Source of the DNA: Plantago major
Taxonomy: Eukaryota > Streptophyta > Magnoliopsida > Lamiales > Plantaginaceae
Length of the DNA: 64,000 nucleotides
Direction: 5' to 3'
NCBI GenBank assembly: GCA_026545765.1
Contig: CM048842.1
Span: 45,641,431 to 45,705,430, forward strand
Program-made: the position numbers and the translations under genes
Notes under the pieces: generated by a model
Told to the model about the DNA's origin: nothing
The model's database searches: none
What the model saw: only the letters and a program-made list of their open reading frames with translations
Part shown: positions 9,173-20,579 of the stretch, piece after piece
How the letters are laid out: every line of letters begins with the position of its first letter
Numbering within the stretch: the first letter of the stretch is position 1

Positions 9173-11017
9173 TTATGCGTAAAACTTCTGTAGATTTCTA
9201 GCGTTCCATGTATGCTTGAGTGGATGCCCGTTCTCATCTTCTAATTCATAACTCCCATTTGCTCTCGCTCCGACAATCTTGTAGGGTCCTTCCCAGTTGG
9301 GTTTGAGTTTGCCAACGTGTGCCAGAATGTCCGCACGGCGAAGTACTAGGTCTCCAACTTGTAAGTTGTTTGCTCGAACATTCAGGTCGTAAGCTCGAGC
9401 AGCCGTTGCTTGATATCTATGGATACTAGCCAATGCGTCCGTCCTTTTCTGTTCCAAGATGTCTAGGTCAAATATTCGTGCCTCACGATTGGCAGATTCT
9501 TCGAACTCCTGGACTCTCATAGTTTCGACAGCAATTTCTGCTGGAATGACTGCTTCTGAGCCGTATACCAGGGCAAATGGAGTTTCCTTGGTTGCTGTCC
9601 GCGCAGTGGTGCGGTGAGCCCATAGCACGCCGTCCAGGTCGTCTGCCCAGTTTTCTTGGGAAGTCCTTAACCGCTTTTCAAGGATTTTGACTATCGTTTT
9701 GTTGGTGGACTCTGCCTGTCCATTCACCTGCGGATGTCCGACGGACGTGAGTCGTTGTTCAACTTTAAAGGATTGCAGCCACTCCCTGAGTCTTTGACCT
9801 GAAAATTGGGCGCCGTTGTCCGAGACAAGGAACCTAGGCAGGCCGAAACGGCAGATGATGTTTTTCCAGATGAATGTTCGTACCCTGCTCTCCGTGATAG
9901 TAGCAACTGCTTCTGCTTCCACCCACTTGGTGAAGTACTCTACAGCGACAATCATGAACTTTCTCTGCTGGGTACCCCTTGGAAATGGTCCGACGATGTC
10001 GATTCTCCATTGGTCGAAAGGACACGCTATGATTGTCGGAATCATAGGTCTTGTCGGACGATGTGGGATGTTCGCATAGTATTGGCAATCTACGCACTTT
10101 CGAGCATGGTTGGCAGAGTCTTTGTCTATGGTAGGCCAATAATATCCCTGTCGTATGATTTTCTGGGCCAGAGTTGTTCCGCCAGAATGACTGCCGCAGC
10201 TTCCGTTGTGTATCTGTTCCAGCACAGTTTTAGCCTCTTGCGGGCTTAGGCATCTGAAGTGAGTGCCGCCAAAAGACCTCTTGTATAAGTCTCTTCCAAG
10301 GATAAAGTATCTATTGGCTCGACACTTCACTCTCCATGATTCTGTCGGATCTATTGGAAGAGATCCGTTCTGGAGATAGTTCCAGATGTCGGTCATCCAA
10401 TCTCTCTCCAGGCTTGTTACCATGACAGTCGGTGTCTGACTCATGACGGATGAGTGCGTTACAGTGAGCAGAATGACTCTTCTCGTATCCAGGGCTGCTG
10501 TCGCGGATTCGTACTTTGCTAAGGCATCTGCTCTTTCATTATAGACTCTGTCGAATTTTTCCTGGGCGAACTCTTCAAAGAAGCTGGTTTCCTGTCTGAG
10601 TAGCTCAAGATATTTGATCATCGATGGACCCTTGGTAGCAAAGTTCCCCGCAAGCTGAGCTGCTACTAGCTGTGAGTCCGTGTAAGCCTTGAGTTTGCGG
10701 ACTAGGAGTGACCTAGCCAAGCGCAGTCCGATTAACAACGCTTCATATTCAGCCTCATTGTTGGTGACTTTGAATTCCAAGGAGATTGCATAATCGAGTT
10801 TCGTGCCATCGGGGCTTTTGAGAAAAATCCCTATTCCTCCGACTCTTCTAGTGGAGGATCCATCCACTTCTAGCACCCAGGTGTCCAAAGAGTGCTTTTT
10901 AGCTTGGGGATCTGTTTTCGGCTTAGGGCCTTCCGGGAGCTGTTCTCCTTTTCCCTCGATTTTGGTTCCGGAGTTGATAAGATCGGATCTGTTCATAATA
11001 TTGTCGAGGAGCAACAT
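9173..11017 (-). CDS. T1 pol: second RNase H and integrase
   Basis: A long minus frame of about 610 residues. The N-terminal part (about residues 45-190) is an RNase H with motifs EVDGSS, NNEAEYEAL and TDSQLVAAQ, matching the extra archaeal-type RNase H (aRNH) that marks the Tat lineage. After a linker comes an HHCC zinc finger (HSGGTTLAQKI ... CVDCQYY), then the integrase core with WRIDIVGPF, VSDNGAQF and a downstream Glu in a GQAESTNK context. A C-terminal domain ends in NLQKFYA. The role is integration of the element's cDNA. It lies downstream of RT in the usual gypsy order. It is part of a fossil element, though this section reads as one long frame. Confidence 0.9.
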   Translation of the reverse strand: MLLLDNIMNRSDLINSGTKIEGKGEQLPEGPKPKTDPQAKKHSLDTWVLEVDGSSTRRVGGIGIFLKSPDGTKLDYAISLEFKVTNNEAEYEALLIGLRLARSLLVRKLKAYTDSQLVAAQLAGNFATKGPSMIKYLELLRQETSFFEEFAQEKFDRVYNERADALAKYESATAALDTRRVILLTVTHSSVMSQTPTVMVTSLERDWMTDIWNYLQNGSLPIDPTESWRVKCRANRYFILGRDLYKRSFGGTHFRCLSPQEAKTVLEQIHNGSCGSHSGGTTLAQKIIRQGYYWPTIDKDSANHARKCVDCQYYANIPHRPTRPMIPTIIACPFDQWRIDIVGPFPRGTQQRKFMIVAVEYFTKWVEAEAVATITESRVRTFIWKNIICRFGLPRFLVSDNGAQFSGQRLREWLQSFKVEQRLTSVGHPQVNGQAESTNKTIVKILEKRLRTSQENWADDLDGVLWAHRTTARTATKETPFALVYGSEAVIPAEIAVETMRVQEFEESANREARIFDLDILEQKRTDALASIHRYQATAARAYDLNVRANNLQVGDLVLRRADILAHVGKLKPNWEGPYKIVGARANGSYELEDENGHPLKHTWNARNLQKFYA

Positions 11018-11116
11018 TCGGTTGATCCGAGTTTCCTCGCATGATGCAAGTGAGGGCCGATTGATAAACTGAGCATCCTCGAAGTTCTCCGGCTGTAGCT
11101 TCAGCGGGCTTGGCCT

Positions 11117-13015
11117 CTATAGAACCTCTTTGGTAGCCAGACATTGCAGAGTTTGTCTGTCGGAGACCGTCTCTGAGTCCGTCTCAGGGTATTCTACCAG
11201 GAAGTCGACGAGAACTTGAGCTTTCTTGGCTGACGGAGCCTGGTAGCAAATGTCATATTCGCTTAGCTCAATTGCCCACTTGGAGAGTCGTCCAGACTGA
11301 TCGGGTTTCCCCAAGACCTGTTTCAAAGGTTCCGCAGTTAGTACCACAATTTTATGAGATTTAAAGTAAGGTTTTAACCGTCTGGCGGTGTAAACAAAGG
11401 CGTATGCGAGTTTCTCGATCTTCACGTATCATGTCTCCGCCCCAGCAAGGGCTTTGCTAAGATAGTAAATCGGCAAGTGCTCGTTAGCCTGAATCCGTAC
11501 TAAGACGGAACTCATTGCCTCTTCCGTAATCGCTAGGTAGAGGTAGAGTGATTCTCCTTCGACGGGTTTGGAGAGCAGTGGAGGGGAATGGAGGTATTCT
11601 TTCCATTTCTCGAACGCCTCAGAACATTCCGCGGTCCACACAAAGCTCTCTCCTTTCCGGAGGGTCTTGAAGAACGGAAGATTCTTTTCTGCTGATCGGG
11701 AAATAAAGCGACTTAAGGACATGAGACTGCCTATGAGCCGCTGTACCTCATTGAGGGTTTTCGGATGTGGCAAATCTAGGATTGTCTTGATCTTCTCGGG
11801 ATTAGTGCTTATTCCCCTTTCTGTGACCATATATCCCAAGAATTTGCCTCCCTTCACTCCGAAGGTGCATTTTTCCGGATTCAGCTTCATTCCATATTTC
11901 CGCAGGATTGCAAAGCATTTGTTCAAATGGTGCACATGCTGCTCCTCTGTTTTACTTTTGACGAGCATGTCGTCCACATACACTTCCATCGTCTTCCCGA
12001 TTTCATCCTTGAACATCTGATTCACCAGGCGTTGGTAGGTGGCTCCCGCGTTCTTTAGTCCGAATGGCATTACCTTGAAGCAGTACACTCCTCCGGCCGC
12101 GAAGAAGGTTGTTTTCTTAACGTCCTCCTTGGCCATCCGAATTTGGTAAAAGCCCTGGTACGCGTCCATGAAGCTCATCAGCGCACATCCGAATGTGGAG
12201 TCTACTAATTGATCTATCCGTGGTAGTGGATAGGGATCCTTAGGACAGAACTTGTTCAGCCTTGTAAAGTCATTACACATCCTCCACTTGTCTGGTGACT
12301 TCTCGACCAGAACCACGTTGCAAACCCAATCGGAATAGAGGACTTCTTCAATGTGTCCTGCTTGCAGGAGTCGGTCCACTTCTGCGGATATGATGGTGTC
12401 CTTGATCGGACCAAAGTCTTTCCTCATCTGTCGGATGTATTTGACCGAGGGATCCATGTTCAGACGGTGAACTGTAATCCTCGGGTCAATCCCCTTCAGA
12501 TCGTCGGTACTCCAGGCGAATACATCGCTGTTTTCTCGGAGGCAAGCGATGAGCTTCATCTCTACTTCCACATTCATTTCGGTTCCGATCCTGGTTTTCT
12601 TCCCGGGATCGCCAGCGATGATCTCAATTTCTTTAAGGGTCTCATGGTGCTCAATTCGTGTCGTTCTAGGAAATTTTTCCTTCTGGCTTCCTATGACGAC
12701 CTGTGAGTCCTCTTTTCTAGGTGGAAGGATAGTGGGCTCATCAGGAGTCATGGTGACTGCCAGCACGGGTGCGGATGCCCTTCTTGTGGACATAATATAA
12801 CACTCCCACGCTTCTCTGATATTCCCAAGCTCTTGTCCGATTCCAAAGGCTGTTGGGAACTTCATCCTGTTGTGGAGGGTAGAGGAAATAGCCCGGAATT
12901 GGTTGAGACCTCGGCGTCCGAAGATGGCATTGTAGTCAAAAGTCTGTTCGACCACCACGAAGCGAACCTCTTGTGTCACCCTTGCCGGAAAGGTGCCGAG
13001 CGAAACATGTAACAT
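11117..13015 (-). pseudogene. T1 pol: reverse transcriptase and first RNase H
   Basis: Reverse transcriptase of Ty3/gypsy type on the minus strand: WRMCNDFTRLNK, MSFMDAYQGFYQIRM, KVMPFGLKNAGATYQ and the catalytic YVDDMLVKS. A connection and RNase H part follows toward 11117. It copies element RNA into DNA in the virus-like particle. It lies between the protease (13031-13501) and the aRNH-integrase frame. As a whole the pol region is lightly broken. Confidence 0.9.
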
Positions 13016-13030
13016 GATGCTCCCGAGAGG

Positions 13031-13501
13031 TCACACAATTCCTCCTCCGAATCCTAATATGGAGGTGTGCACTCTGCCATATTGAATTCTGCCTAATGCC
13101 ATCTGATCCAGTGTCCTCTTAGAGATGATGTTCGAGGAACTCCCGGTGTCAACCAAGATCTTTTTGACTCGGTAGGTTGCAATGGTCAGAGAGACCGCCA
13201 GCGGAACTTCCGGGTTTTCGATGTCTTCTCCTCCTGACGTAGGAGGAGGGATTTCACTATCATTAAAAGATATGGCGTTAGTGCCTGGAATTGCCGGATC
13301 GGCATATGCTCGGTCATTATTCCGGAGATTCTGGGCGGTCCGCTCTCTTGCGTTCCTGCTATCGCCTCCCGTCGGTCCTCCTGCGATAGTGTTGATCACC
13401 CCGCTGTATGGGCCGTTCTCCATTTCAACATCATCTGCATATCTGTAAGAGCGTTGATCCAAACGGGGCGGATAGTTGACTGGCGGAGGAGGAAGAGGCA
13501 A
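13031..13501 (-). pseudogene. T1 protease region
   Basis: An aspartic-protease motif, VDTGSSSNIIS, sits in the second half of this minus frame, preceded by a Pro- and Arg-rich linker from gag. It would cleave the Gag-Pol polyprotein. It lies directly upstream of the reverse transcriptase, as expected for gypsy elements. Confidence 0.8.
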
Positions 13502-13555
13502 TAAGTGGGGCGGTAGTTCCGTCCTCCTCTCCTCCTTTCTTTGCTCCGTTCTTTC

Positions 13556-15250
13556 TTACCCAGCAAGTCCGCCTTCATTGATATGTTCCTTCAACTTTCC
13601 ATCTCTTATCAGATGTTCCACCTCTGTCTTAAGTTGAATGCAATTGTCTGTTTCGTGCCCACGACACTTGTGGAACTTGCAGTAGCCCTTTGCATTCTTA
13701 TGCTTACGTCCGTGGTAAGAGGTTTTCGGCCACTGGACATCCAGCTTCCTCTCGATGATAGTTGCCAAGATGTCGGATCTTGGTCTGTTGAGCCGGGTAT
13801 AGTCCGCATATCGCCTTGGCAGACTTCTCTCCCTGTGAAAACCTCTGTCTCTTTGATCCTTTCTCGAATCAAACCTTACCGGACGTTGATCTTGCTTCGC
13901 TGGTTCCTTGGCCTTCCTGGAGCTGGCCCTTACTGGAACATTCCGCCTGTATTCTTCTCCGTACAGCACCTCTTCACAGATATCTTCTAAGTACATTTCG
14001 CTTCTGATCTCTTGACTTGAGAGTTTTCTTCTGAGTTCCGGGTTGAGAGTATTAGCATACAGGTGACGGACCCGTTCTTTAATACTGTGTGGCTCGATCC
14101 AAAGAACCTCCGTGTGAAATCGATCCAAGAAAGTCCTTAGATCCTCGTGCTCTCCCTGTATAACGCCTGCCAGATGTTCCGCCGTACGCTTTCTCCTCTT
14201 TGCCTTCCCGAATCGTGCCAGAAACTTGGCAGATAGGTCCGCGTAGGACTGTATCGATTTGTTCGGCAGAGAGGTATACCAATCCATGGCAGTTCCAAAG
14301 AGAGTGGATGAGAAAGTGAGGGCTTTCGTGTCGTCGCTCATCCCCTTAGAATCCATCTTGCTATTATACCTGGTTAAGTGACCCACGGGACAGGCGTCCC
14401 CATAGTAGTACTCCAGGTGTGGGATCACTTGATCTGAATTCCTGTTTCTCTCCTTCTCCCTCATGATGCTGTCACATAAGGGATTTGGTGCACTCGTAGT
14501 TATCTTCTCGTGGTTTTTCACAAGACGCCCGAGACTTTGAATTTGACCTTCCAGAGCCAGTTGCTGGGCATAGATCTCATCGGCCGTCATGATTTCCCCC
14601 GTCCTCGGATGTGTGGCTACATCCGCAGGTCGTTCGTTTACACGGACTCTTGGGACAGTTTCCGTGACTTGATCCCTAACCCTCGGAGGTACCGACAGGG
14701 GTACTTCAGAGCCTCTATTATTCCCCTCTTGGCGCTCTCTCCTTCCGTGATAGCTTCATTCCCCTCGGACTTGAGAAGCCGAGGCCCGCCTGTCCAACAG
14801 ATCTCGCAAATCCTCCTGGGGTTGCTGATCTCCTACTCTCTGCTGGATTGGGCGTTTCCCGTTCCTAGACAACGCTGGCTCTACCTGAGGAGGCGTACCC
14901 ATGGGCGAGGTGGCTTGCTATGGAGGAGCATTGTTAGAGCCCAGGCACCCTTGGATGATCGTCAGCAGCCTGTCAAAATGCATCTCGCTCAATCTGAGGT
15001 CGTTGGTGCGGACCGTGCATCCATCAGGCATGGTGAATTGTTGGTCTGCGGGTGGGCCTTGAGCTCCTGTCGGAGAAGCTCGTGCCGTGCCTTCTTCCGA
15101 GGAAGGACTGGCTGTGCGTCCCTCACTTGGATATCTTCCTCTTGCCGTTGCTGCCCTGCGTCCCCGGGTGGGCGAACGTACCCGCGGGCGCGGTGGAGGA
15201 GTTCTTACGTCTGTAGTACCAGCCCTTGCTGTTCGTCTCAATCTTTCCAT
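13556..15250 (-). pseudogene. T1 gag
   Basis: The gag region starts at an ATG at 15250 (MERLRRTAR...), about 40 bp after the primer site. An Arg/Pro-rich N-terminus is followed by a retrotransposon capsid domain (YYYGDACPVGHLTRY, FSSTLFGTAMDWY, FLARFGKAKRRK). At the C-terminus is a short Cys-His knuckle (YCKFHKCRGHETDNC) followed by the LIRDGKLKEHI helix typical of Tat elements. The protein forms the particle. T2 has a partial homologue and element C keeps the N-terminal part. The region is broken by a small number of changes. Confidence 0.85.
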
Positions 15251-15287
15251 TGGTTCAATCGAAACACAAATGCTTTTTGTAAAACTT

Positions 15288-15303
15288 CCCACAGACGGCG
15301 CCA
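15288..15303 (-). other. T1 primer-binding site
   Basis: On the minus strand TGGCGCCGTCTGTGGG lies a few bases inside the 5' LTR. This primer-site type (TGGCGCCGTCTGTGG) is common in Tat-lineage elements; element C has TGGCGCTGTCTGTGGG at the same place. Confidence 0.8.
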
Positions 15304-15309
15304 AAATGC

Positions 15310-16159
15310 TGAGGGGTAAAACCTCTAGCACTACTAACTTAAACCACTACTGGAATCCTGAGCTCGATCCCACCTCCAACTATAGATCCGAGGCACCACT
15401 TCTCTGCTTGTGTACCTGAAAGGACTAAGTGGGGGGGGGGGGGGGGGTTAGAACGGGATATCCGGATTGCCTGAGTCAATTCGGAGGGAGACTTTACTCA
15501 AGGGAGAGTTGGAGGCTCTCCGTGTAATGGTTTATGAGGAAGGTTACTGTATTTGATTTGAAGTTCACTTTAGTTCTTACGTGGGGGTCTTTGACCCTGT
15601 GCTCTATTTATAGTTACCGTGGCGAGGCTCATAAGATAATGCCAAGAATACGATCTAGATTTGGACACCAATGCTACCTTCGGCCCATGGCCCATTAGTG
15701 CACAGTAGTCCAATACCGGTTAATGGGCCTGGGAGGGTAGTTTGGACCTTTTCCCACTGAGAGTACTATTCCGACTGTTGGGTCCGTGACAGTTCCTCGG
15801 ACAGATCTGTCTGTCTGGTTGATCTGTCCTTGGATAACTCTGGATGTCCGAGCCTAGAGTTCCACGGAAGTATCTCTGTGGTTCTGTTATGTACGTTTGG
15901 GCTTATTGCGATAGTGGCGTCCAAGATTCTCTCGTCCGGTCCGTAAGGCATCTTTGTACTGACGTGGTCAGGTTTCGAAGCCCTTCCTTAGCAAGGTCAG
16001 ACTAGCTGTGGAGGTTAGTGACTTCAGCGTACTGGTCGATTCACTTTGGGCGGATCATGAGAGGTCGGACCAGTACTGAGTTGGCTAGTTAAGCCGTGAT
16101 GCGCTCTAGGACACGCTCTATGGCGCCCTTAACGGATTGGACGTATGTCCGTAACAACA
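15310..16159 (-). repeat. T1 5' LTR (complete)
   Basis: An 850-bp LTR reading (plus strand) from tgaggggtaaa to ccgtaacaaca, so on the element strand it starts TGTTGTTACGG and ends CCCTCA. It contains a long G run (about 15430-15447) and a candidate TATA stretch (tctatttatag, near 15603). It resembles both T2 LTRs. Right flank: gcgtc, then pararetrovirus sequence. Confidence 0.92.
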
Positions 16160-16600
16160 GCGTCAGTTAAAGCCTGTAGATATTCTTTTGTTTTTTCCAG
16201 TTTTAACTTTCTACTATTTCTTTAACAGTACTAATAACCTGTTCTAAATTAATAACCTGTTTTTCTACTTTATGAAATAAATCTTTAGCTTCTAAGATCT
16301 GTCGGGGTTTTGAGTTTTCTAATAAAAAACCAAGTTGGTGAATATCCTGTCTAGTAGGCAAATGTTTATGTATTCCTCTTAATTCTCCTAAGATTTGAGT
16401 ATTTAAATATTTAATATAGTCTAAATTCTCAATTATTTTAACTAAAGATTTATTATTAGCACGAGTTAACTCAAGGAGTTCGGTGATATTAATTAAAGAT
16501 AGGTTATCAATGATGAGAGAAATCCTATCCCTTAGTTCATTACTTAATACCTTAAATCCTTCAAAAAATAGTCATAAAGTCTTGATTTAACATTTCTAAA
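16160..16600 (-). pseudogene. EPRV left unit: ORF1 region, cut by T1
   Basis: Matches ORF1 of unit A (31449-31772) and a little of the following ORF2. The protein is Leu/Ile/Asn-rich and probably helical. T1 begins at 16159, so the rest of this viral unit should continue to the left of T1, outside the window. Confidence 0.75.
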
Positions 16601-16733
16601 ATAAACAAAAAAATCCAACTAAAAATCTTAATAATAATTTGAGCATAATTAATCCCTTATCTTCACCAAGAAGGGTTATTGATTTTTAATGTGGACTTAC
16701 AACACAATTTCCACCTATCTATCCTGATACCAT

Positions 16734-16742
16734 CTAGCCGGA
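16734..16742 (-). other. EPRV primer-binding site (left unit)
   Basis: TGGTATCAG on the minus strand matches the 5' part of the initiator-tRNA-Met site (TGGTATCAGAGC) used by caulimovirids; the match stops after nine bases. The same site occurs at 31969-31977. It marks genome position 1 by convention. Confidence 0.65.
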
Positions 16743-17601
16743 TTTTTAGCGGTCTCCGTTAACCATAAACATGCGTAATTTATATATAACATAACTAAAA
16801 ATTTGTAAGAAGATATTTACATTATGAGCGTATGAATAGCAGATGCAGTATGAACAATCGTGAGTTGCAAGCGGCGGATGTAGTATGAACAGAGTGAGGT
16901 TATACTCTTTTTTTTTTCTTTTTTTTTTCTTTTTTTATAAGACTTTAGTATGAAGTTCGGAAGGTATTTGAAGGTTTTAAGTAATGATACTAAGGAGATA
17001 GGTTAAGGTTTTTAAGCTGCCATGAGTTGCTCTGAGAGTATATATTAATTGCTGGGTAATTGATTCGTAGTTACAATCTGAAAGAATAGCTGGCTTTTAT
17101 AGCCTTACACATGGTAACCTTCTAAACCTGTTTTTATGACCGGTGGCTTATCTATATAATAAGATAATAGAAAGAGTCTAGCTACGTGTAAAGGAAAGAA
17201 TATTTCTTGACGTCATCGCTTACGTTTCTCCCTTTTCATTGAAACCGTCCATCTGTCTTTATTTCTAGAAGTCTCTGTTGACGTCATTTCTTACATTTTT
17301 CCCATCTGTTTTTGCTTCTAGAAGTCCCTGTAGTTGCTGTCAATTGTGGGAATTGTGTTTGCGTCCAAATCAGACTGGCTGTCTTGCATGTTGTCATCTT
17401 CTGAGAATGGCCATGGTGTCTCTTCGTTGTTATTGATGTGCTATTGTTCCAGTGTATTACCTTCTCCTACAAATGGAAGAAGCATGTCCCAATTTGTTGC
17501 TGTCCAGATCTGAGTATAATGTCCTTCGTCCATTAGCTTGTACTCAAACCAAGGAAAATACTTGGGAAGAGCTGGAGTCTTCTGTTGTGCCTTTATTACT
17601 C
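16743..17601 (-). promoter_or_regulatory. EPRV intergenic region: 35S-like promoter and leader
   Basis: On the minus strand, downstream of the TAV-like ORF, is a TATA box (GGCTATAAAAGCC, 17092-17104). Upstream of it are two as-1-like elements, CGTAAGCGATGACGTCAA (17207-17224) and TGTAAGAAATGACGTCAA (17278-17295). CaMV 35S uses a TATA box with an upstream as-1 (TGACG) element; here the motif is duplicated 71 bp apart. The leader down to the primer site is AT-rich with a poly-T/C patch (about 16910-16935) that differs in length between units. No gene is seen in this interval. Confidence 0.65.
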
Positions 17602-19068
17602 CTAGAACTGTATCTGGGTTTGTTCATGGAGCCAATAAAGACTTGAGAAATTAATGTGTTCTTCGATTTTTACCGCTACTTCTAGCAATGCTTGATCATT
17701 AGGTCTGTTACTGATAAAAATTCTTTTTCTGGATGGCCTGTATGTATGGCTATCTACTTCTGGGAAGGATGCAAAAATCTTACATCCTACTGTCTGTGAA
17801 TGAGAAGCAATGTTTCCTGCTACTAATGTAAACTTCTCACCAAAAGTGTTGATAATTTTCTCTGTAATGTCAGTGAGGCTGAATCTGATGTAATCAATCA
17901 TACCATTATGGTAAAATGGAGTAATCAATTCCTGTGGCATGTCTGTTTCTCCCAAATCTATCTGTAATAATAGTATGCCTGTATCTTTTCCGTCTCTGTT
18001 TATTCTTTCTATCACTTCTATTCCGGTATATTTTAACTCTCGGAACACTATCTGTACAATTTTTTGTTGTAATTTGTACAAGACTAAAGGAAATCCTGTA
18101 CAGATTTTTTCGGATATAATGTCATCGAGACCTTCGATTCTGTCTAATATAGGCTGTAAAGTCTGTCTCCATGGAATGTCGATAATGCGAGCTTTAAAGC
18201 TGTTGAAATATCTGTTGATTGGCTCTGTGTTTTTTATTCTGTCTTCAAGACTAACAATCTGCTGTTTTAATTTCTGATTTTCAACCTGTAATTTTGCTGT
18301 CAGTAATGTTGGGTTTTCTTTTTCTTTTTGGAGAATATGTTTTTGGAGCCTAACAATCTCCTCCTCCTGTTTTTTGAAAATTTGATCAGGGATTTGCTGT
18401 GTGTTTTCTGAAAATGTTTTTACTTCTTCGTGTTCTATAAAGAAGTCTCTGAGTCCAAAATGTTTTCTAGCCATAGTCATGGCTTCTGAAAAACTGTAGA
18501 ATCCTTTGTAAAGAGGATCTGTGCACTGTATGTGGTTTAAAACTGTTTCCCACTTGTTGAAAATTCCAACTTTTGTGCCCCGAAAAATAATATAGTGAGA
18601 AAATCTCTTAATATTAGTTTTTTCTGGGGTTTTTTGAGCTATTTCCATAAAGAAGTATCCCAAGGAATTTAAAACCTGGACTTTCTTTGTGGATTCTGTA
18701 GGAAAAGTATGTATGTGCCAAAGATTGTCAAGAAGACACTGTTGTTTAACTGTTAAATTTATCCCAGCCATGGGCCTAAATTTTTTGGTTTCATCTGTGC
18801 AGACTGGTAATGTATTTGGGCCCAAAGTAATAGCCTTTTGTTGGACTTGTGGGCTAAAATTTTTAGGAAATTGTTTTGAAGAACTTGGCTCTGTTTGTGA
18901 AAGGTTTTGGTTTGATACTGTCATTGGCCAAAACACTGGCGTTGGCCAGGGTTGTTTGCTGTAAATTTCTTGGTCTGTCTTGCTTTCTTCATCAGAAATA
19001 TCCATTGTTGTTGCTTTGTCTGTTTGTTGAGGATGTATAAGCCTTCTCATTTTCTGATCTTTATCCAT
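17602..19068 (-). pseudogene. EPRV terminal ORF with viroplasmin (TAV-like) domain, unit A
   Basis: A minus frame of 488 residues starting MDKDQKMRR, just overlapping the end of the RT-RNase H region. Its middle has a viroplasmin-type motif, HYIIFRGTKVGIFNKWETV ... YKGFYSFSEAM, as in Pfam Cauli_VI (PF01693), the domain of CaMV P6 and of some RNase H proteins. A heptad-rich coiled coil follows (around residues 235-290), then an unrecognised C-terminal domain. In CaMV, P6 forms inclusion bodies and lets ribosomes reinitiate. Badnaviruses lack P6, and the tungrovirus places an unrelated-looking P4 here, so this ORF is informative for classification. The unit-B copy is at 32545-34020. It is a fossil gene with few breaks. 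Confidence 0.75.
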
Positions 19069-19079
19069 GAAATAACATG

Positions 19080-20527
19080 TTCAAGTTTCTTGATAAGATA
19101 TCAGCAATAGTATTATTGTTTCATTTAATATGTTCAAAATTTATAATATATCCACTTCCTTGTATTATGTTTTGTAAATTAATCCATCTAGTTCTATTTA
19201 CTTTTTTACTTTGACCATTTTTAATGAATTTAACTATGGCTTCACAATCTGTTCTGACAGTGAATTCTTTATTTAAGAAAATTTTAAATTTTTCTAGTGC
19301 ATTAATTAATGCATGTATCTCATAGTCTAAACTAGTCCAGTTTAATCATGTTTTATTAAAATTTCCACTAGTATAAGCGCAAACCTTTTCACTATTTCTT
19401 GGTAAATATTTGTTTGTTTTACAAAGAAGAACAACTCCCCATCCTTCTTTACAGCCATCTGTGTCTATGATGATGTAGTCTGTTACTAATGGTAATTCTA
19501 ATGGTTTAATCTTTTTTACAACTTCTTTGATTTCTTTAACTAATTTAATATCCTCCTTATTGAATCTTCGTTGACCATTTTTTGTTGTTTTACTGTATAA
19601 TGGTCCTACTAGTTTTGATAAGTTGGGAATAAATTTTCTAGCATAGTTTACTAAACCTAGAAAAGCTTTTATCTGTTTTAAGTTTTTGAATTTTTCATGG
19701 AAATCAATAATTTTTGTTGAAATGTGGGGTTGTAATTCTATTTTTCCATTTCCAATTTCTAATCCTAGAAATGAAAATTTTCTTTTAAAAAGTTCCATCT
19801 TTCTTTTTGAAACTACTATATTATGTTTTTTAATTTCATTAAATACTTGATTCAAATGATTTTCATGTTCATAAATTGATTCACTGGCTACTAAGATACC
19901 ATCAATGTATACCATGCAAAAATCATATTTTAAGAATATGTTATCCATAAATCTTTGAAAAATTGAAGGAGCGTTTTTTAGTCCAAAACATAAGACATTC
20001 CATTCAAATTGTCCTTCTGAGCATGTAAAAGTTGTCCAAGGTTTAAAATCTTCTGATAATTTAAGCTGATTGTAACCTGATTTTAAATCGAATTTTGAGA
20101 AAATCTTTTTCTTTTGAATTAAATTTATTAGAGTATCTTTATTAGGTATATTATACCCATCATCTTCTGTATTATCATTTAGTCTTTTATAATTATAAAC
20201 TATTCTAGCCTTTCCTCTTTTAATTTCACTATGATTTCTTACAATAAATGCTGCTGACCTATGTGGACTTTCTGATTTTCTTATTAAATTCTGTTTTATC
20301 ATTTCAGGAATCTGATTTTTAAATTCTTCCTTAGCTAATGGACTGTATTCAATGTTTGCTATTCTAATAGTGATATCAGGATTTTTAATTTTAAATTTAC
20401 ATTCATATACGACTCTTGATTTCATAATGTCTTCTCCTATTAATCCTATTTTTTCTAAATGTAATATTATAGGATGATTACTACTTATAGTGACATCTAT
20501 TCCTTTTTCTAGTTCATGTGTCAACAT
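19080..20527 (-). pseudogene. EPRV reverse transcriptase and RNase H, unit A
   Basis: Caulimovirid-type RT on the minus strand: MIKQNLIRKSESPHRSAA, KARIVYNYKRLND, FSKFDLKSGYNQLKL, VLCFGLKNAPSIFQRFMDN and the region of the catalytic box, followed by FLGLVNYARKFI and an RNase H segment. It copies the pregenomic RNA into DNA. It is preceded by the aspartic protease and followed by the TAV-like ORF. It is part of a broken polyprotein; unit B does not keep a comparable RT region in this window. Confidence 0.88.
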
Positions 20528-20579
20528 GTTTGTAAGTAATCTTAATGTATCATTTTCTATATTGGTTTTCGAAGGATTC

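Larger units (their letters stand above)
3086..16159 (-). mobile_element. Tat-lineage Ty3/gypsy element T1
   Basis: A minus-strand Ty3/gypsy element of about 13 kb in view. In element order it has a 5' LTR (15310-16159), primer site, gag, protease, reverse transcriptase, RNase H with a second RNase H, and integrase, then a long region with antisense genes (7990-4435), a PPT and the 3' LTR. That LTR is cut by Sirevirus S1 at 3086 and continues outside the window. The order PR-RT-RNH-aRNH-IN and the antisense ORFs are hallmarks of the Tat lineage (Retand, RIRE2, Grande and relatives). T1 is inserted in the pararetrovirus: the right flank gcgtc and what follows (16160 onward) equals viral sequence near 31403. 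The shared LTR piece differs by about 3%, suggesting an age of very roughly 1 to 2 million years. It is lightly broken, with about two to four breaks in the coding part. Confidence 0.92.

Noticed and set aside
9806-10249. Plus-strand frame of 147 codons
   Set aside because: It lies opposite to the integrase core and has no domain; it is a shadow of pol.
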